NCBI RefSeq assembly: GCF_000349565.1
Contig: NZ_KB714610.1
Span: forward strand, 147,291-191,522
DNA: 44,232 nucleotides
DNA from: Curtobacterium flaccumfaciens UCD-AKU
Lineage (GTDB): Bacteria; Actinomycetota; Actinomycetes; Actinomycetales; Microbacteriaceae
Reading direction: 5' to 3'
In this document: positions 28,529 to 37,781 of the stretch, in pieces
Layout: the number at the start of each line of letters is the position of its first letter
Position numbering within the stretch: the stretch's first letter is position 1
The notes under the pieces: generated by a model
What the model was told of the DNA's origin: nothing
Seen by the model: only the letters and a program-made list of their open reading frames with translations
Database searches by the model: none
Translations under genes and position numbers: made by a program

Positions 28529-29548
28529 GTGGTCAGTGAACGCAGCCTCGAGGTCCTCAAGGCCATCGTGCGCGACTACGTGGCGTCGCGTGAACCCGTC
28601 GGGTCGAAGACCATCGTCGAGCGGCACGCCTTCGGGGTCAGCGCCGCGACGATCCGCAACGACATGGCCCTGCTCGAGGACGAACAGCTCATCGCGGCCC
28701 CGCACACCTCGTCCGGTCGCGTACCGACCGACAAGGGCTACCGCCTCTTCGTGGACCACCTCGCCGGTGCCCGTCCGCTCTCCAGCGCGCAGCGGCACGC
28801 CATCGAGACCTTCCTCGGCGCCCCGAACGACCTCGACGAAGTCCTCGGGCGCACCGTCCGGCTGCTCAGCCAGCTCACGAACCAGGTCGCCCTGGTGCAG
28901 TACCCGTCGATGGTGCGCGCCCGCGTGCAGCACGTCGAGCTGGTGCGGCTCGGTGACGCCCGCCTGATGGTGGTGCTCATCACCGACACCGCCCGGGTCG
29001 AGCAGCGCGTGGTCGAGACCGACGTCGCGCTCGACGAGGACTCGCTCGGCGAACTCCGCACCGTGGTGAACGGCGCGACGGTGGGGCTCCTGCTGCAGGA
29101 CGTCCCGACCGCACTCCGGGCCGTGCCGCAGCAGCTCCGCCCCGACGCCCAGACGCTCGGCGGGGTCGTCGTCGCCACGCTCATCGAGCAGGTCGCTGCG
29201 AACCGGCAGGACCGCCTGCTGATGGCCGGTGCGGCGAACCTGGCGAAGAGCGAGCAGGACTTCTCCGGCGGCCTCTTCCCCGTGCTCGAAGCGATCGAGG
29301 AACAAGTCACCCTGCTCCGCTTGTTCGGGGAGATGCAGGTGGACGACATCGCGGTGGCGGCCAGCATCGGCGTCGAGAACGCCGAGTACGGGCTCGACGC
29401 CACGAGCATCGTCGCCGGCGGCTACCTGGCCGGTGGCGAGGTGGCCCGACTGGGCGTCCTCGGACCGACCCGGATGGACTACGGCACGAACATGGCGGCC
29501 GTCCGGGCCGTCGCCCGGTACCTGTCCAAACTCCTGGGCGAACATTGA
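28529..29548 (+). CDS. hrcA: Heat-inducible transcription repressor HrcA
   Basis: Predicted 339-aa repressor of groE-type heat-shock genes, which binds CIRCE elements. The N-terminal winged helix spans about residues 1-75 with REPVGSKTIVERHAFGVSAA and TIRNDMALLEDE; the central GAF-like and dimerisation parts follow, ending YGTNMAAVRAVARYLSKLL. AAGGAG lies 6 nt before the GTG start. dnaJ begins 33 nt downstream, the usual actinobacterial pairing. No CIRCE site is seen upstream, so autoregulation through CIRCE is not supported here. Confidence 0.97.
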   Translation: MVSERSLEVLKAIVRDYVASREPVGSKTIVERHAFGVSAATIRNDMALLEDEQLIAAPHTSSGRVPTDKGYRLFVDHLAGARPLSSAQRHAIETFLGAPNDLDEVLGRTVRLLSQLTNQVALVQYPSMVRARVQHVELVRLGDARLMVVLITDTARVEQRVVETDVALDEDSLGELRTVVNGATVGLLLQDVPTALRAVPQQLRPDAQTLGGVVVATLIEQVAANRQDRLLMAGAANLAKSEQDFSGGLFPVLEAIEEQVTLLRLFGEMQVDDIAVAASIGVENAEYGLDATSIVAGGYLAGGEVARLGVLGPTRMDYGTNMAAVRAVARYLSKLLGEH

Positions 29549-29581
29549 CCAACCGACCGAACCCAACCGACTGAGGGATAC

Positions 29582-30694
29582 GTGGCAGACCACTACGACG
29601 TCCTCGGCGTCCAGCGAGACGCCTCCGATGCCGACATCAAGAAGGCCTACCGCCGCCTGGCGCGTGAGCTCCACCCGGACGTGAACCCGGCACCCGACGC
29701 CGCCGAGCGCTTCAAGGACGTGACGCACGCGTACGACGTGCTGAGCGACCCCGAGCAGCGACGCCGGTACGACGCCGGACCGCAGGCCGACAGCCCCTTC
29801 GGAGGCGGTGCTGGCGGCTTCAGCGACATCTTCGACGCCTTCTTCGGTGGTGGCGGTGGCGGCGGACGTGGCTCCGGCCCGCGCAGCCGTGCCGAACGGG
29901 GGCAGGACGCCCTGCTCCGCATCGAGGTCGACCTCGACGAGGTCGTCTTCGGCACCCACAAGGACGTCGAGGTCGACACGGCCGTGCTGTGCGAGACCTG
30001 CCACGGCTCCTGCTGCGCACCGGGCACCAGCCCGCGCACGTGCGACATCTGCGGCGGTTCCGGGCACATCCAGCGCCAGGTCCGGTCGCTCCTCGGCAAC
30101 GTCGTGACGAGCGCCCCGTGCGGCACCTGCCGCGGGTACGGCACCGTCATCCCGAGCCCCTGCCCGACCTGCCAGGGCCAGGGCCGCGTCCGCGCCCGTC
30201 GCACCGTGCCGGTGGACGTCCCCGCCGGCGTCGACTCCGGACTGCGGCTGCAGATGCCGGGCCAGGGCGAGGTCGGTCCGGCCGGTGGCCCGTCCGGTGA
30301 CCTGTACCTCGAGATCCGCGTGCGCCACGACGACGTCTTCAGCCGCGACGGTGACGACCTGCTGGCCACGCTCGAGGTCGGCATGACCGACGCCGTCCTC
30401 GGCACGACCACCACCATCGACGGCCTCGACGGTCCGGTCGAGCTCGAGATCCGACCCGGTGTGCAGAGCGCCGACGTCCTCGTCATCAAGGACCGCGGCA
30501 TCACGAAGCTGCGCGGGAACGGGCGCGGCGACCTGCGGGTCGGCGTGCAGGTCGTCACCCCGACCAAGCTGTCCCACAAGGAACGGCAGCTGGTCGAGCA
30601 GCTCGCGAAGTCGCACAAGACGACGGCTCCGCAACTCGCCCGGTTCCAGCAGGGCATGTTCGGCAAGCTCCGCGACCGGTTCTTCAACCACTGA
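29582..30694 (+). CDS. dnaJ: Molecular chaperone DnaJ (DnaJ2 type)
   Basis: Predicted 370-aa Hsp40 co-chaperone of DnaK. The J domain occupies residues 1-66 with the HPD tripeptide in [10 protein letters not shown]; a Gly/Phe-rich linker follows ([20 protein letters not shown]). Four zinc-binding repeats lie near 136-203: [24 protein letters not shown] and CPTCQGQG; the first is atypical after CETC. C-terminal substrate-binding domains complete the protein. GTG start with a weak GAGGG upstream. Its stop overlaps rsmE by one nucleotide (TGATG). As dnaK is absent here, this is probably the hrcA-linked second dnaJ of actinobacteria. Confidence 0.96.
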   Translation: MADHYDVLGVQRDASDADIKKAYRRLARELHPDVNPAPDAAERFKDVTHAYDVLSDPEQRRRYDAGPQADSPFGGGAGGFSDIFDAFFGGGGGGGRGSGPRSRAERGQDALLRIEVDLDEVVFGTHKDVEVDTAVLCETCHGSCCAPGTSPRTCDICGGSGHIQRQVRSLLGNVVTSAPCGTCRGYGTVIPSPCPTCQGQGRVRARRTVPVDVPAGVDSGLRLQMPGQGEVGPAGGPSGDLYLEIRVRHDDVFSRDGDDLLATLEVGMTDAVLGTTTTIDGLDGPVELEIRPGVQSADVLVIKDRGITKLRGNGRGDLRVGVQVVTPTKLSHKERQLVEQLAKSHKTTAPQLARFQQGMFGKLRDRFFNH

Positions 30695-31428
30695 TGGCGT
30701 CGCTGTACCTCGTCGACTCGCTCGACGTCGTCGTCGGCGACACGGTGTCGCTCGACGGTGCCGAGGGCCGGCACGCGGTCTCCGTCGCGCGGGTGCGGGT
30801 CGGCGAGGTCCTGCGGATCGCCGACGGTCGGGGCACCGTGGTGTCCGGGCCGGTCACGGCACTCGGCAAGGACACGCTGGAGCTCGCGGTCGAGACCCTC
30901 GAGCACCAGGACGCACCGCGTCCGTCGCTGACGCTGGTGCAGGCACTGGCGAAGGGCGGCCGCGACGAGATGGCCGTGCAGGCGGCGACCGAGATCGGTG
31001 TCGACCGGGTGGTGCCGTGGTCGGCTGCGCGCAGTGTCTCCCGGTGGGGCGGCGCGAAGGTCGAGAAGGGTCGTGCGCGGTGGGCCGCCATCGCGCACGA
31101 GGCGGCGAAGCAGGCGATCCGTCCGCGCGTCCCTGTGGTGGCACCGCTCGCGACGACGGGCCAGCTCGTGTCGGCTCTCGGAGCAGGGACCGCACTCGTC
31201 GTGCTCGACCCCACCGCGACCGTGCGGCTCGCCACCTGGGAACCACCGACGGACGCCGAGGACATCGCGCTCGTCGTCGGACCCGAAGGCGGCATCGACG
31301 GTGCCGAGCTCGACCGGCTCGAGGCCGCCGGTGCGGTGCGTGTCCGACTCGGCGACAGCGTGCTCCGCACCTCCACCGCAGGACCGGCGGCACTCGCTGT
31401 CCTGCAGGCGCGACTGGGTCACTGGTGA
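30694..31428 (+). CDS. rsmE: 16S rRNA (uracil1498-N3)-methyltransferase
   Basis: Predicted 244-aa SPOUT-class methyltransferase that modifies U1498 in the decoding region of 16S rRNA. Family motifs are GAEGRHAVSVARVRVGE in the N-terminal PUA-like domain, LVQALAKGGRDEMAVQAATE, VVPWSAARSVSRW, and the knot signature LVVGPEGGIDGAELDRLEAAG with LGDSVLRTSTA. It begins on the last base of the dnaJ stop, so coupled translation is likely. The hrcA-dnaJ-rsmE order is well conserved. Confidence 0.95.
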   Translation: MASLYLVDSLDVVVGDTVSLDGAEGRHAVSVARVRVGEVLRIADGRGTVVSGPVTALGKDTLELAVETLEHQDAPRPSLTLVQALAKGGRDEMAVQAATEIGVDRVVPWSAARSVSRWGGAKVEKGRARWAAIAHEAAKQAIRPRVPVVAPLATTGQLVSALGAGTALVVLDPTATVRLATWEPPTDAEDIALVVGPEGGIDGAELDRLEAAGAVRVRLGDSVLRTSTAGPAALAVLQARLGHW

Positions 31429-31454
31429 GCCGGACCCCGCCGTCGGACGCGTCC

Positions 31455-31460
31455 TACGAT
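31455..31460 (+). promoter_or_regulatory. -10 hexamer of the HIT-family gene, leaderless geometry
   Basis: TACGAT ends 6 nt before the ATG at 31467. It gives a possible internal promoter for HIT-phoH-ybeY and downstream genes. The GGAG between could also act as a weak ribosome-binding site. Confidence 0.45.
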
Positions 31461-31466
31461 GGAGCC

Positions 31467-31820
31467 ATGAGCACCAGCACGCCCAGCGTCTTCTCCAAGA
31501 TCATCGCGCGCGAGATCCCGGCGACCATCGTCGCCGAGGACGACCGTGTCATCGCGATCGAGGACATCGCGCCCAAGGCCCCCGTCCACGTGCTCGTCGT
31601 GCCCAAGACGGAGCAGTACGCGAACGTCGCGGAGCTCGCCGCGGGGGACCCCGACCTCCTGGCCCACGTGGTCGCCACGGCGCAGCGCATCGCCGACGAG
31701 CGCGCCGACGGCCAGTTCCGACTCGTCTTCAACACCGGCGAAGCCGCCGGTCAGACCGTGTTCCACGTGCACGCGCACGTACTCGCAGGTGAACTGCAGG
31801 AAGGCACCCTTGCCGGATAA
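31467..31820 (+). CDS. HIT-family nucleotide-binding protein (HINT type)
   Basis: Predicted 117-aa histidine-triad hydrolase. The triad is visible as TVFHVHAHVLAGE near the C-terminus (HxHxH), and the N-terminal FSKIIAREIPATIVAEDD and HVLVVPKTEQYANV are typical of the HINT branch, which cleaves AMP-lysine-like and other nucleoside phosphoramidates. The biological substrate is unknown. It starts 38 nt after rsmE and overlaps the phoH start by 11 nt. Confidence 0.94.
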   Translation: MSTSTPSVFSKIIAREIPATIVAEDDRVIAIEDIAPKAPVHVLVVPKTEQYANVAELAAGDPDLLAHVVATAQRIADERADGQFRLVFNTGEAAGQTVFHVHAHVLAGELQEGTLAG

Positions 31821-32952
31821 CGAACCAGCACAGCCCACCGCCGCCGACGAACAGCCCGTCTCCGTCTCGCTCCAGGTCGACGGCATCGCCATGGTGCAGC
31901 TGCTCGGCCCCCAGGACCGACTGCTCAAGACCGTCGAGCGCCAGTACCCGGGTGTCCGGGTGGTCGTCCGTGGCAACGAGGTCACGCTGACCGGCCCCGA
32001 ACGCGACGTCGCCCGCGCGAAGGCGCTCGTCGACGAGCTCGTCGGCATGGTCAAGCGCGGGCAGGAGATCGGCCCGTCCGACATCCCGATGTCCGCACGG
32101 ATCCTCGACGACGACCGCAAGCCGTCCGACACCTTCGGCACCCCCATCGTCTCGAGCCGCGGCAAGTCCGTCCGGCCGAAGACCGACGGGCAGCGTGCCT
32201 ACGTCGACGCCATCGACGAGCACACGATCACGTTCGGCATCGGCCCGGCCGGGACCGGCAAGACCTACCTGGCGATGGCGAAGGCCGTGCAGGCGCTGCA
32301 GCGGCGCGAGGTCAACAGGATCATCCTGACGCGTCCCGCGGTCGAGGCCGGCGAGCGGCTCGGCTTCCTGCCGGGCACGCTCACCGACAAGATCGACCCC
32401 TACCTGCGGCCGCTCTACGACGCCCTGAACGAGATGATGGACCCGGAGCTCGTCCCGAAGCTCCTGGCGGCCGGCACCGTCGAGGTCGCCCCGCTGGCGT
32501 ACATGCGTGGTCGGACCCTGAACGACTCGTTCGTCGTGCTCGACGAGGCGCAGAACACCACGCCCGAGCAGATGAAGATGTTCCTGACCCGTCTCGGGTT
32601 CGGTTCGAAGATGGTCATCACGGGTGACATCACCCAGGTCGACCTGCCGGGCAACGTGTCCGGTCTCCGGCTCGTGACCCGCATCCTCGACCAGGTCGAT
32701 GACATCCACTTCGCCCGTCTCGGCAGCGAGGACGTGGTCCGCCACACCCTCGTCGGTCGGATCGTCGACGCCTACACGGTCTACGACGAAGAGCGCCTCG
32801 CCGAGCAGGCCGGCCAGCGCCCCGGCGGCCGCGGAACCGCTCCGGTCGGCAACCCCGACGGCGCCAACCGCGCCGAGCGTCGTGGGCGCCCGCCGCAGGA
32901 CCGTGCACGGCCCCCGTACCCCCAGAACGACGCCCGAGGAGGCAACCGGTGA
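31810..32952 (+). CDS. phoH: PhoH-like ATPase
   Basis: Predicted 380-aa P-loop ATPase related to PhoH, associated with RNA metabolism in the phoH-ybeY-era context. An N-terminal KH-like segment ([20 protein letters not shown]) is followed by Walker [13 protein letters not shown] near residues 145-152 and Walker [15 protein letters not shown] near 240. The last ~40 residues are low-complexity and basic. TTG at 31810 is chosen because AGGAAGG lies a few nt upstream and no ATG precedes the conserved domain; upstream GTG starts lie deeper within the HIT gene. TTG starts are rare in this window. The stop overlaps ybeY by 4 nt. Confidence 0.92.
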   Translation: MPDNEPAQPTAADEQPVSVSLQVDGIAMVQLLGPQDRLLKTVERQYPGVRVVVRGNEVTLTGPERDVARAKALVDELVGMVKRGQEIGPSDIPMSARILDDDRKPSDTFGTPIVSSRGKSVRPKTDGQRAYVDAIDEHTITFGIGPAGTGKTYLAMAKAVQALQRREVNRIILTRPAVEAGERLGFLPGTLTDKIDPYLRPLYDALNEMMDPELVPKLLAAGTVEVAPLAYMRGRTLNDSFVVLDEAQNTTPEQMKMFLTRLGFGSKMVITGDITQVDLPGNVSGLRLVTRILDQVDDIHFARLGSEDVVRHTLVGRIVDAYTVYDEERLAEQAGQRPGGRGTAPVGNPDGANRAERRGRPPQDRARPPYPQNDARGGNR

Positions 32953-33410
32953 GCATCGAGCTCAACAACGAGTCCGGCGTCGAGGTGGACGAGGCCGCGA
33001 TCCAGCGGCTCGCCGCGTTCGCCCTGGACGCCATGCACGTCCACGCCGACGCGGAGCTCGCGATCGTGCTGGTCGACGAGGGCGCGATGGAGCAGTTGCA
33101 CGTGCGGTGGATGGACGAGCCCGGCCCGACGGATGTCCTGAGCTTCCCGATGGACGAACTGCGGCCCGGCACCGAGGACGACCCGACGCCGGCCGGACTG
33201 CTCGGCGACATCGTGCTCTGCCCGCAGGTGGCCGAGGAGCAGGCGAAGACCGCCGGGCACTCGAGCACCGACGAGATGCTCCTGCTCACCTGCCACGGCA
33301 TCCTGCACCTGCTCGGCTTCGACCACGCCGAACCCGACGAGAAAGCCGAGATGTTCGGCATCCAGGGCGAGATCCTGACCGCGTTCGCCGCCCAGCACCG
33401 AGGGCGGTAG
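32949..33410 (+). CDS. ybeY: rRNA maturation endoribonuclease YbeY
   Basis: Predicted 153-aa metal-dependent endoribonuclease involved in 16S rRNA 3'-end maturation and quality control. The zinc motif in [17 protein letters not shown] near residues 115-131 fits HGxLHLxGxDH, and [11 protein letters not shown] near 59-69 is the conserved upstream segment. GTG start overlaps the phoH stop as GTGA; the CNNM gene begins 3 nt after its stop. The phoH-ybeY-CorC/HlyC-like-era order supports a shared role in ribosome biogenesis. Confidence 0.96.
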   Translation: MSIELNNESGVEVDEAAIQRLAAFALDAMHVHADAELAIVLVDEGAMEQLHVRWMDEPGPTDVLSFPMDELRPGTEDDPTPAGLLGDIVLCPQVAEEQAKTAGHSSTDEMLLLTCHGILHLLGFDHAEPDEKAEMFGIQGEILTAFAAQHRGR

Positions 33411-33413
33411 CCG

Positions 33414-34736
33414 ATGGTCGTCGTCGCCGGACTCCTCGCGGTGGCGCTGGGGCTCGTCGTGCTCGGCGGGCTCCTCGCCGCGAGCGACGCCGCGCTCTCC
33501 GTGGTGTCCCGAGCCGACCTCGAGGAGATCGCCAGGGGCAACAAGCGCCGTCGGTCGATCGAGGCGATCGCGGACGACGTCGGCGCGCACGTGAACGCGC
33601 TGAACTTCTTCCGGGTGCTGGCCGAGACGGCCGCCGCTGTGCTCGTCACGATCGCCCTGGTGCGTGCCTTCGACAGCTGGTGGGTGGCGCTCGTCGTCTC
33701 CGCCGCGATCATGACCGCGGTGTCGTTCGTGCTGGTCGGGTCGAGCCCGCGGAGTGTCGGGCGGGCCCACGCCGAGCGACTCATCGGTGCCACCGGCGGC
33801 ATCGTCCGCGGGGTGCGCATCGTGCTCGGACCGCTCGCCGGGCTGCTCGTCCACATCGGCGACCGGGTCACCCCCGGCCGCGGCCGGAGCGCGTCCACGG
33901 TGTCGAGCGAGGAACAGCTGCTCTCCCTGGTCGACGAGGCCACCGAGAGCAACGTGCTCGAGGACGAGGACCGCGAGCTCATCCACTCGGTGTTCGAGTT
34001 CAGCGACACCCTGGTGCGTGAGGTCATGGTGCCGCGGACGGACATGCTCACCGTCGACGGCGCGGACACCCTCGGTGTGGCCATGGAGCAGTTCCTCGCC
34101 GCCGGTGTCTCCCGCATGCCGGTCACGGGCAAGGACAGCGACGACGTGCGCGGTGTCCTGTACCTCCGCGACGTCGCGCGGTCGCTGTACGAGCGGCCCG
34201 CGTCCCGTGGCGAGCGGGTCAGCCGGCTGCTCCGCCCCGCCGAGTTCGTGCCGGAGTCGAAGCACGCCGACGACACCCTGCGGCACATGCAGCTCGCCAA
34301 GAACCACCTGGTGCTGGTGGTCGATGAGTACGGCGGAGTCGCCGGACTCGTGACCATGGAGGACCTCATCGAGGAGCTCGTCGGCGACATCTCCGACGAG
34401 TACGACCGCGCCGTCGTCGACCGCACCGAGGTCGAGCCGGGTGTGTGGCGGATCTCCGCACGACTGCCGGTCGACGAGCTCGGCGACCTGTTCGGCATCG
34501 AGCTCGACGACGACGACGTCGACACCGCCGGTGGGCTGCTCACCAAGGAGCTCGGACACCTTGCCGTGTCCGGCGAGACCGTCACCGTGTCCGGCGTCGT
34601 CCTGACCGCCGACCGTGTCGAGGGCAAGCGCCGCCACCTGATCACCGTGCTCGCCGAGCGCACCCATGCCCTGGCCGACGTCGAGGACGCCTTCGACGAC
34701 GCCGAAACCACCACGACGGGAACCACGCACGCATGA
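33414..34736 (+). CDS. CNNM/CBS-domain membrane protein (HlyC/CorC family)
   Basis: Predicted 440-aa protein: an N-terminal DUF21/CNNM transmembrane domain with three to four helices in about residues 1-150, two CBS domains around 205-325 (VMVPRTDMLTVDG and LVLVVDEYGGVAGLVTMEDL), and a C-terminal CorC/HlyC transporter-associated domain near 345-425 (RISARLPVDELGDLFGIEL). Family members are linked to magnesium or cobalt efflux; haemolysin annotations are historical. It overlaps era by 4 nt (ATGA) and follows ybeY by 3 nt, in a conserved cluster. Confidence 0.92.
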   Translation: MVVVAGLLAVALGLVVLGGLLAASDAALSVVSRADLEEIARGNKRRRSIEAIADDVGAHVNALNFFRVLAETAAAVLVTIALVRAFDSWWVALVVSAAIMTAVSFVLVGSSPRSVGRAHAERLIGATGGIVRGVRIVLGPLAGLLVHIGDRVTPGRGRSASTVSSEEQLLSLVDEATESNVLEDEDRELIHSVFEFSDTLVREVMVPRTDMLTVDGADTLGVAMEQFLAAGVSRMPVTGKDSDDVRGVLYLRDVARSLYERPASRGERVSRLLRPAEFVPESKHADDTLRHMQLAKNHLVLVVDEYGGVAGLVTMEDLIEELVGDISDEYDRAVVDRTEVEPGVWRISARLPVDELGDLFGIELDDDDVDTAGGLLTKELGHLAVSGETVTVSGVVLTADRVEGKRRHLITVLAERTHALADVEDAFDDAETTTTGTTHA

Positions 34737-35671
34737 CCGACCCCGACACCACCCCAGCCGGCTCGGACAAGCCCTACCGCGCGGGCTTCGTCTCGTTCGT
34801 CGGCCGTCCGAACGTCGGCAAGTCGACGCTGACCAACGCCCTGGTGGGCGAGAAGGTCGCGATCACGTCGTCGAAGCCGCAGACCACCAGGAGTGCCATC
34901 CGCGGGATCGTGCACCGGCCCGACGGGCAGGTCATCATCGTGGACACGCCGGGCGTGCACCGTCCGCGCACGCTGCTCGGCGAACGGCTGAACGACCTCG
35001 TCCAGTCCACGCTGGGCGACGTCGACGTGATCGGGTTCTGCGTGCCGGCGAACGAACCCGTCGGTCCCGGCGACCGGTTCATCAACGACACGCTCGACCA
35101 GTACCCGCGCGCCAAGAAGATCGCGATCGTCACCAAGATCGACAGCACCTCGAAGGACCGCGTCGGCGAGCAGCTGCTGGCCGTCTCGAAGCTCCGCGAC
35201 TGGGACGCCGTGGTGCCGACCTCGGGCACACGGGGCATGCAGCTCGAAGACCTGCTGGGCGTCGTCACGAGCCTCTTGCCCGAGTCCCCGCAGCTCTACG
35301 ACTCGAGTGCGGTGACCGAGGAGACCGACGAGGAGCGCATCGGCGAACTCATCCGTGAGGCGGCGCTCGAAGGTGTCCGTGACGAGCTGCCGCACTCGCT
35401 GGCCGTCGTCATCGAGGACATCGTCGAACCCGACGAGGACGACGACGCCGACGGGCCACTGCGCATCTTCGCGAACCTGTTCGTCGAGCGCGACAGCCAG
35501 AAGGCGATCGTCATCGGGCACAAGGGCGAGCGTCTCAAGGACGTCGGCTCGCGGGCCCGCGTCGAGATCGAGTCGCTGCTCGGCGGCCGGCACGTCTACC
35601 TGAACATCCGCGTGAAGGTGGCCAAGGAGTGGCAGCGTGACCCGAAGCAGCTCGGACGCCTCGGCTTCTGA
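34733..35671 (+). CDS. era: GTPase Era
   Basis: Predicted 312-aa ribosome-assembly GTPase. G1 is GRPNVGKSTL near residues 24-33, the effector region SSKPQTTRSAIRGI near 44-57, G3 DTPGVHRPRT near 73 and G4 reads TKID where NKxD is canonical. The C-terminal KH domain carries KAIVIGHKGERLKDVGSRAR, which binds the 3' end of 16S rRNA. ATG overlaps the CNNM stop. Usually recO and uppS follow era directly or via leuA; here a two-component/ABC module intervenes. Confidence 0.97.
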   Translation: MTDPDTTPAGSDKPYRAGFVSFVGRPNVGKSTLTNALVGEKVAITSSKPQTTRSAIRGIVHRPDGQVIIVDTPGVHRPRTLLGERLNDLVQSTLGDVDVIGFCVPANEPVGPGDRFINDTLDQYPRAKKIAIVTKIDSTSKDRVGEQLLAVSKLRDWDAVVPTSGTRGMQLEDLLGVVTSLLPESPQLYDSSAVTEETDEERIGELIREAALEGVRDELPHSLAVVIEDIVEPDEDDDADGPLRIFANLFVERDSQKAIVIGHKGERLKDVGSRARVEIESLLGGRHVYLNIRVKVAKEWQRDPKQLGRLGF

Positions 35672-35691
35672 TCGTCGGACCCCTGCAGCCC

Positions 35692-35700
35692 GGGTCATCC
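35692..35700 (+). promoter_or_regulatory. GGGTCATCC half-site upstream of the kinase promoter
   Basis: GGGTCATCC ends 32 nt before the kinase -10 hexamer at 35733. The same 9-mer forms one arm of the perfect inverted repeat at 37674-37695 before the ABC genes. It may be a response-regulator site for autoregulation. Confidence 0.4.
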
Positions 35701-35732
35701 GGGCGAGGGACGCGCTGGTGAGCGGTCCGCCG

Positions 35733-35738
35733 TACCGT
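35733..35738 (+). promoter_or_regulatory. -10 hexamer of the histidine kinase gene, leaderless geometry
   Basis: TACCGT ends 6 nt before the GTG at 35745, with no ribosome-binding sequence between. Confidence 0.5.
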
Positions 35739-35744
35739 GGACGG

Positions 35745-36983
35745 GTGTTCCGTCCGATGCTCCGTGCGCAGGTCATCACCGACCTGGTGATCGCCGTGCT
35801 GCTCGGCGGCCTGGTGCTGATCGCCAGCGGGCGCGGCATCGACGGTCCGCTGTCGGTGATCACGGTCGTCGGCATGACCGCCGCCCTGGCGCTCCGTCGG
35901 TCGTCACCGGGGCTGGCACTGGCCGTGGCGTGGGCGTTCGCGGTCTTCGAGATGGTCACCCTGCAGGTGCCGGACGTCTCGAACGCGTTCATCGCCGGCG
36001 TGATGTACACGACGAGTGCGTACGGCAGCCGTCGTGTGCGGCTGGCCGGACTCGTGTCGGCGATCGTCGGTTCGGTGACCGCGGCGGCCTACCTGGGCTT
36101 CGACGACTACCAGAACCGGCTCACGTACGAGACCGCCTCGACCCCGCTGCAGGAGTCGCTGCAGGTCACGTTCTCGTTCTTCGCCGTCGTCCTGCTCCTG
36201 CTCCTGTTGCCCTGGCTCGCCGGGCTCGTGGTCCGGACCCGTCGGTCGGCGAGCATGAGCCGCGAAGCCCAGCTGCTCGCCGAGCGTGACGCCGCGCGGG
36301 CCGACCGGGCCGTGGCCGTCGAGCAGGAGCGTGTCCGGATCGCCCGCGACATGCACGACATCGTCGCCCACTCGCTCGCGGTCGTCATCGCGCAGTCCGA
36401 CGGCGCCCGGTACGCGCTGAAGGCCGACCCCGCCGTCGCCGATCAAGCGCTCAGCACCATCTCGACGACGGCCCGGCGGGCGCTCGGTGATGTCCGTGAA
36501 CTCCTCGGCGCGCTCCGGCACGAGCAGGGGACCGCGCCGACGCCCGAGATCGACGACATCGACCGGCTCGTCGACGAGATGCGCCAACTCGGGCTCGACG
36601 TCCGGGTGGAGCGCGAGGGCGACCCCGGCGGGTTGCCGACCACCACGCAGCTCGCGGTGTACCGGATCGTGCAGGAGAGCCTGACGAACGCGTACAAGCA
36701 CGGCGAGCCGGGCAGTCCGGTGCACGCCGCTCTGACCTACCGACCGGACACGGTCGAGATCGCCGTCGTGAACCGCCGAGCCGACGACGGCGTCCGCGGC
36801 CCGGGCACGGGCCACGGACTGGTCGGCATGCGCGAGCGCGCCGTGATGACCGGTGGCACGATGACCGCAGGAGCCCGGGGCGACGACTTCGCGGTCGCCG
36901 TCCGGATGCCGACCGTCCCGGCCAGTGGGCAGATGCCCCGCGGTCGCATCACCCCCACCGAGCAGGAGCGCAGCGCCCGATGA
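35745..36983 (+). CDS. Sensor histidine kinase (HisKA_3 / NarL-partner type)
   Basis: Predicted 412-aa membrane sensor kinase. Four to five hydrophobic helices occupy about residues 5-165 with only short loops, so it probably senses within or at the membrane. The dimerisation/phosphoacceptor segment RVRIARDMHDIVAHSLAVVI places the phosphorylated histidine at residue 204. The ATPase domain ends with GTGHGLVGMRERAVMTGG, the G-box of the family. GTG at 35745 follows a TACCGT -10 by 6 nt. The response regulator overlaps its end by 4 nt. The stimulus is not predictable; linkage to an FtsX-type ABC exporter suggests envelope stress or peptide sensing. Confidence 0.93.
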   Translation: MFRPMLRAQVITDLVIAVLLGGLVLIASGRGIDGPLSVITVVGMTAALALRRSSPGLALAVAWAFAVFEMVTLQVPDVSNAFIAGVMYTTSAYGSRRVRLAGLVSAIVGSVTAAAYLGFDDYQNRLTYETASTPLQESLQVTFSFFAVVLLLLLLPWLAGLVVRTRRSASMSREAQLLAERDAARADRAVAVEQERVRIARDMHDIVAHSLAVVIAQSDGARYALKADPAVADQALSTISTTARRALGDVRELLGALRHEQGTAPTPEIDDIDRLVDEMRQLGLDVRVEREGDPGGLPTTTQLAVYRIVQESLTNAYKHGEPGSPVHAALTYRPDTVEIAVVNRRADDGVRGPGTGHGLVGMRERAVMTGGTMTAGARGDDFAVAVRMPTVPASGQMPRGRITPTEQERSAR

Positions 36984-37669
36984 CCACGACCCCGACCGAC
37001 GATCATGCGATCCGCGTCGCCCTCGTCGACGACCAAGCGCTCTTCCGCACCGGCATCCGGATGCTCATCGACTCGCAGCCCGACCTGCGGTTCGTCGGCG
37101 AGGCCGGCGACGGGGCCGAGGGGGTCGAGCTCGTCCGCCGGACCCGCCCCGACGTGGTGCTGATGGACGTCCGGATGCCCGTGATGGACGGCATCACGGC
37201 GACCGGCCACATCGTCGAGCAGTCCGGCACCGACGGCGCGAAGGTCCTCGTGCTGACGACGTTCGACTTCGACGAGGCCGCCGCCAAGGCCATCCGTGCC
37301 GGAGCGAGCGGGTTCGTGCTCAAGGACGCCGACCCCGAGTTCCTGCTCGCCGCGGTCCGCACCGTGCACGCCGGCACCGCGGTGTTCGCCGCCTCGGCGA
37401 CCCGTGAGCTCCTGCGACGGTACGACGACTCGGTCGGACGCGCCGCTGCGGTGCCCGCGGCCTTCTCCGACCTCACCCCGCGTGAGCGCGAGATCTTCGA
37501 CCTGGCCGCCCGCGGCTTCAGCAACAGCGAGATCGCCCAGCACGAGTACGTCAGCGAGGCGACCGTGAAGACGCACATCTCGCGGGTCCTGACGAAGCTC
37601 GAGCTCCGCGACCGGGTCCGTCTCGTCGTCTTCGCCCACGAACACGGGCTCGTCACCAAGGCCGAGTGA
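36980..37669 (+). CDS. NarL/LuxR-family response regulator
   Basis: Predicted 229-aa regulator. The receiver domain (about residues 10-125) has acidic residues in ALVDDQALF, the phosphoacceptor Asp63 in VVLMDVRMPVMDG, and lysine in VLKDADPEF. The LuxR-type helix-turn-helix begins near 160: LTPREREIFDLAARGFSNSE followed by EATVKTHISRVLTKL. ATG overlaps the kinase stop (ATGA). The likely targets are its own operon and the adjacent ABC genes, inferred from a shared GGGTCATCC motif. Confidence 0.95.
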   Translation: MTTTPTDDHAIRVALVDDQALFRTGIRMLIDSQPDLRFVGEAGDGAEGVELVRRTRPDVVLMDVRMPVMDGITATGHIVEQSGTDGAKVLVLTTFDFDEAAAKAIRAGASGFVLKDADPEFLLAAVRTVHAGTAVFAASATRELLRRYDDSVGRAAAVPAAFSDLTPREREIFDLAARGFSNSEIAQHEYVSEATVKTHISRVLTKLELRDRVRLVVFAHEHGLVTKAE

Positions 37670-37673
37670 CGCC

Positions 37674-37695
37674 GGGTCATCCCGACGGATGACCC
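37674..37695. promoter_or_regulatory. Perfect inverted repeat before the ABC genes, candidate operator
   Basis: GGGTCATCC-cgac-GGATGACCC forms 9-bp arms with a 4-nt spacer, starting 4 nt after the regulator stop and ending 86 nt before the ABC ATPase ATG. It could be a short terminator, but the recurrence of one arm at 35692 favours a regulator-binding site. Confidence 0.45.
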
Positions 37696-37769
37696 CTCCA
37701 CAGACAACCGAGCCGAGCGGACGATCAACAGGAGCCGTCCGAGCGACGCGTGACGGGGCCGGCGGCGGC

Positions 37770-37775
37770 CATCGT
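37770..37775 (+). promoter_or_regulatory. Possible -10 of the ABC ATPase gene
   Basis: CATCGT, one base from the TATCGT hexamers used elsewhere in the window, ends 6 nt before the ATG at 37782. Confidence 0.35.
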
Positions 37776-37781
37776 GGATGC

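Noticed and set aside
35697..35745. Upstream start for the histidine kinase giving a longer N-terminus
   Set aside because: The extra residues are Ser/Arg-rich and overlap the era end, while the GTG at 35745 leads directly into the membrane domain and follows a -10 by 6 nt.
32630..36010. Long minus-strand frame across phoH, ybeY, CNNM, era and the kinase gene
   Set aside because: Ser/Thr/Arg-rich translation without any domain, opposite five well-supported genes.
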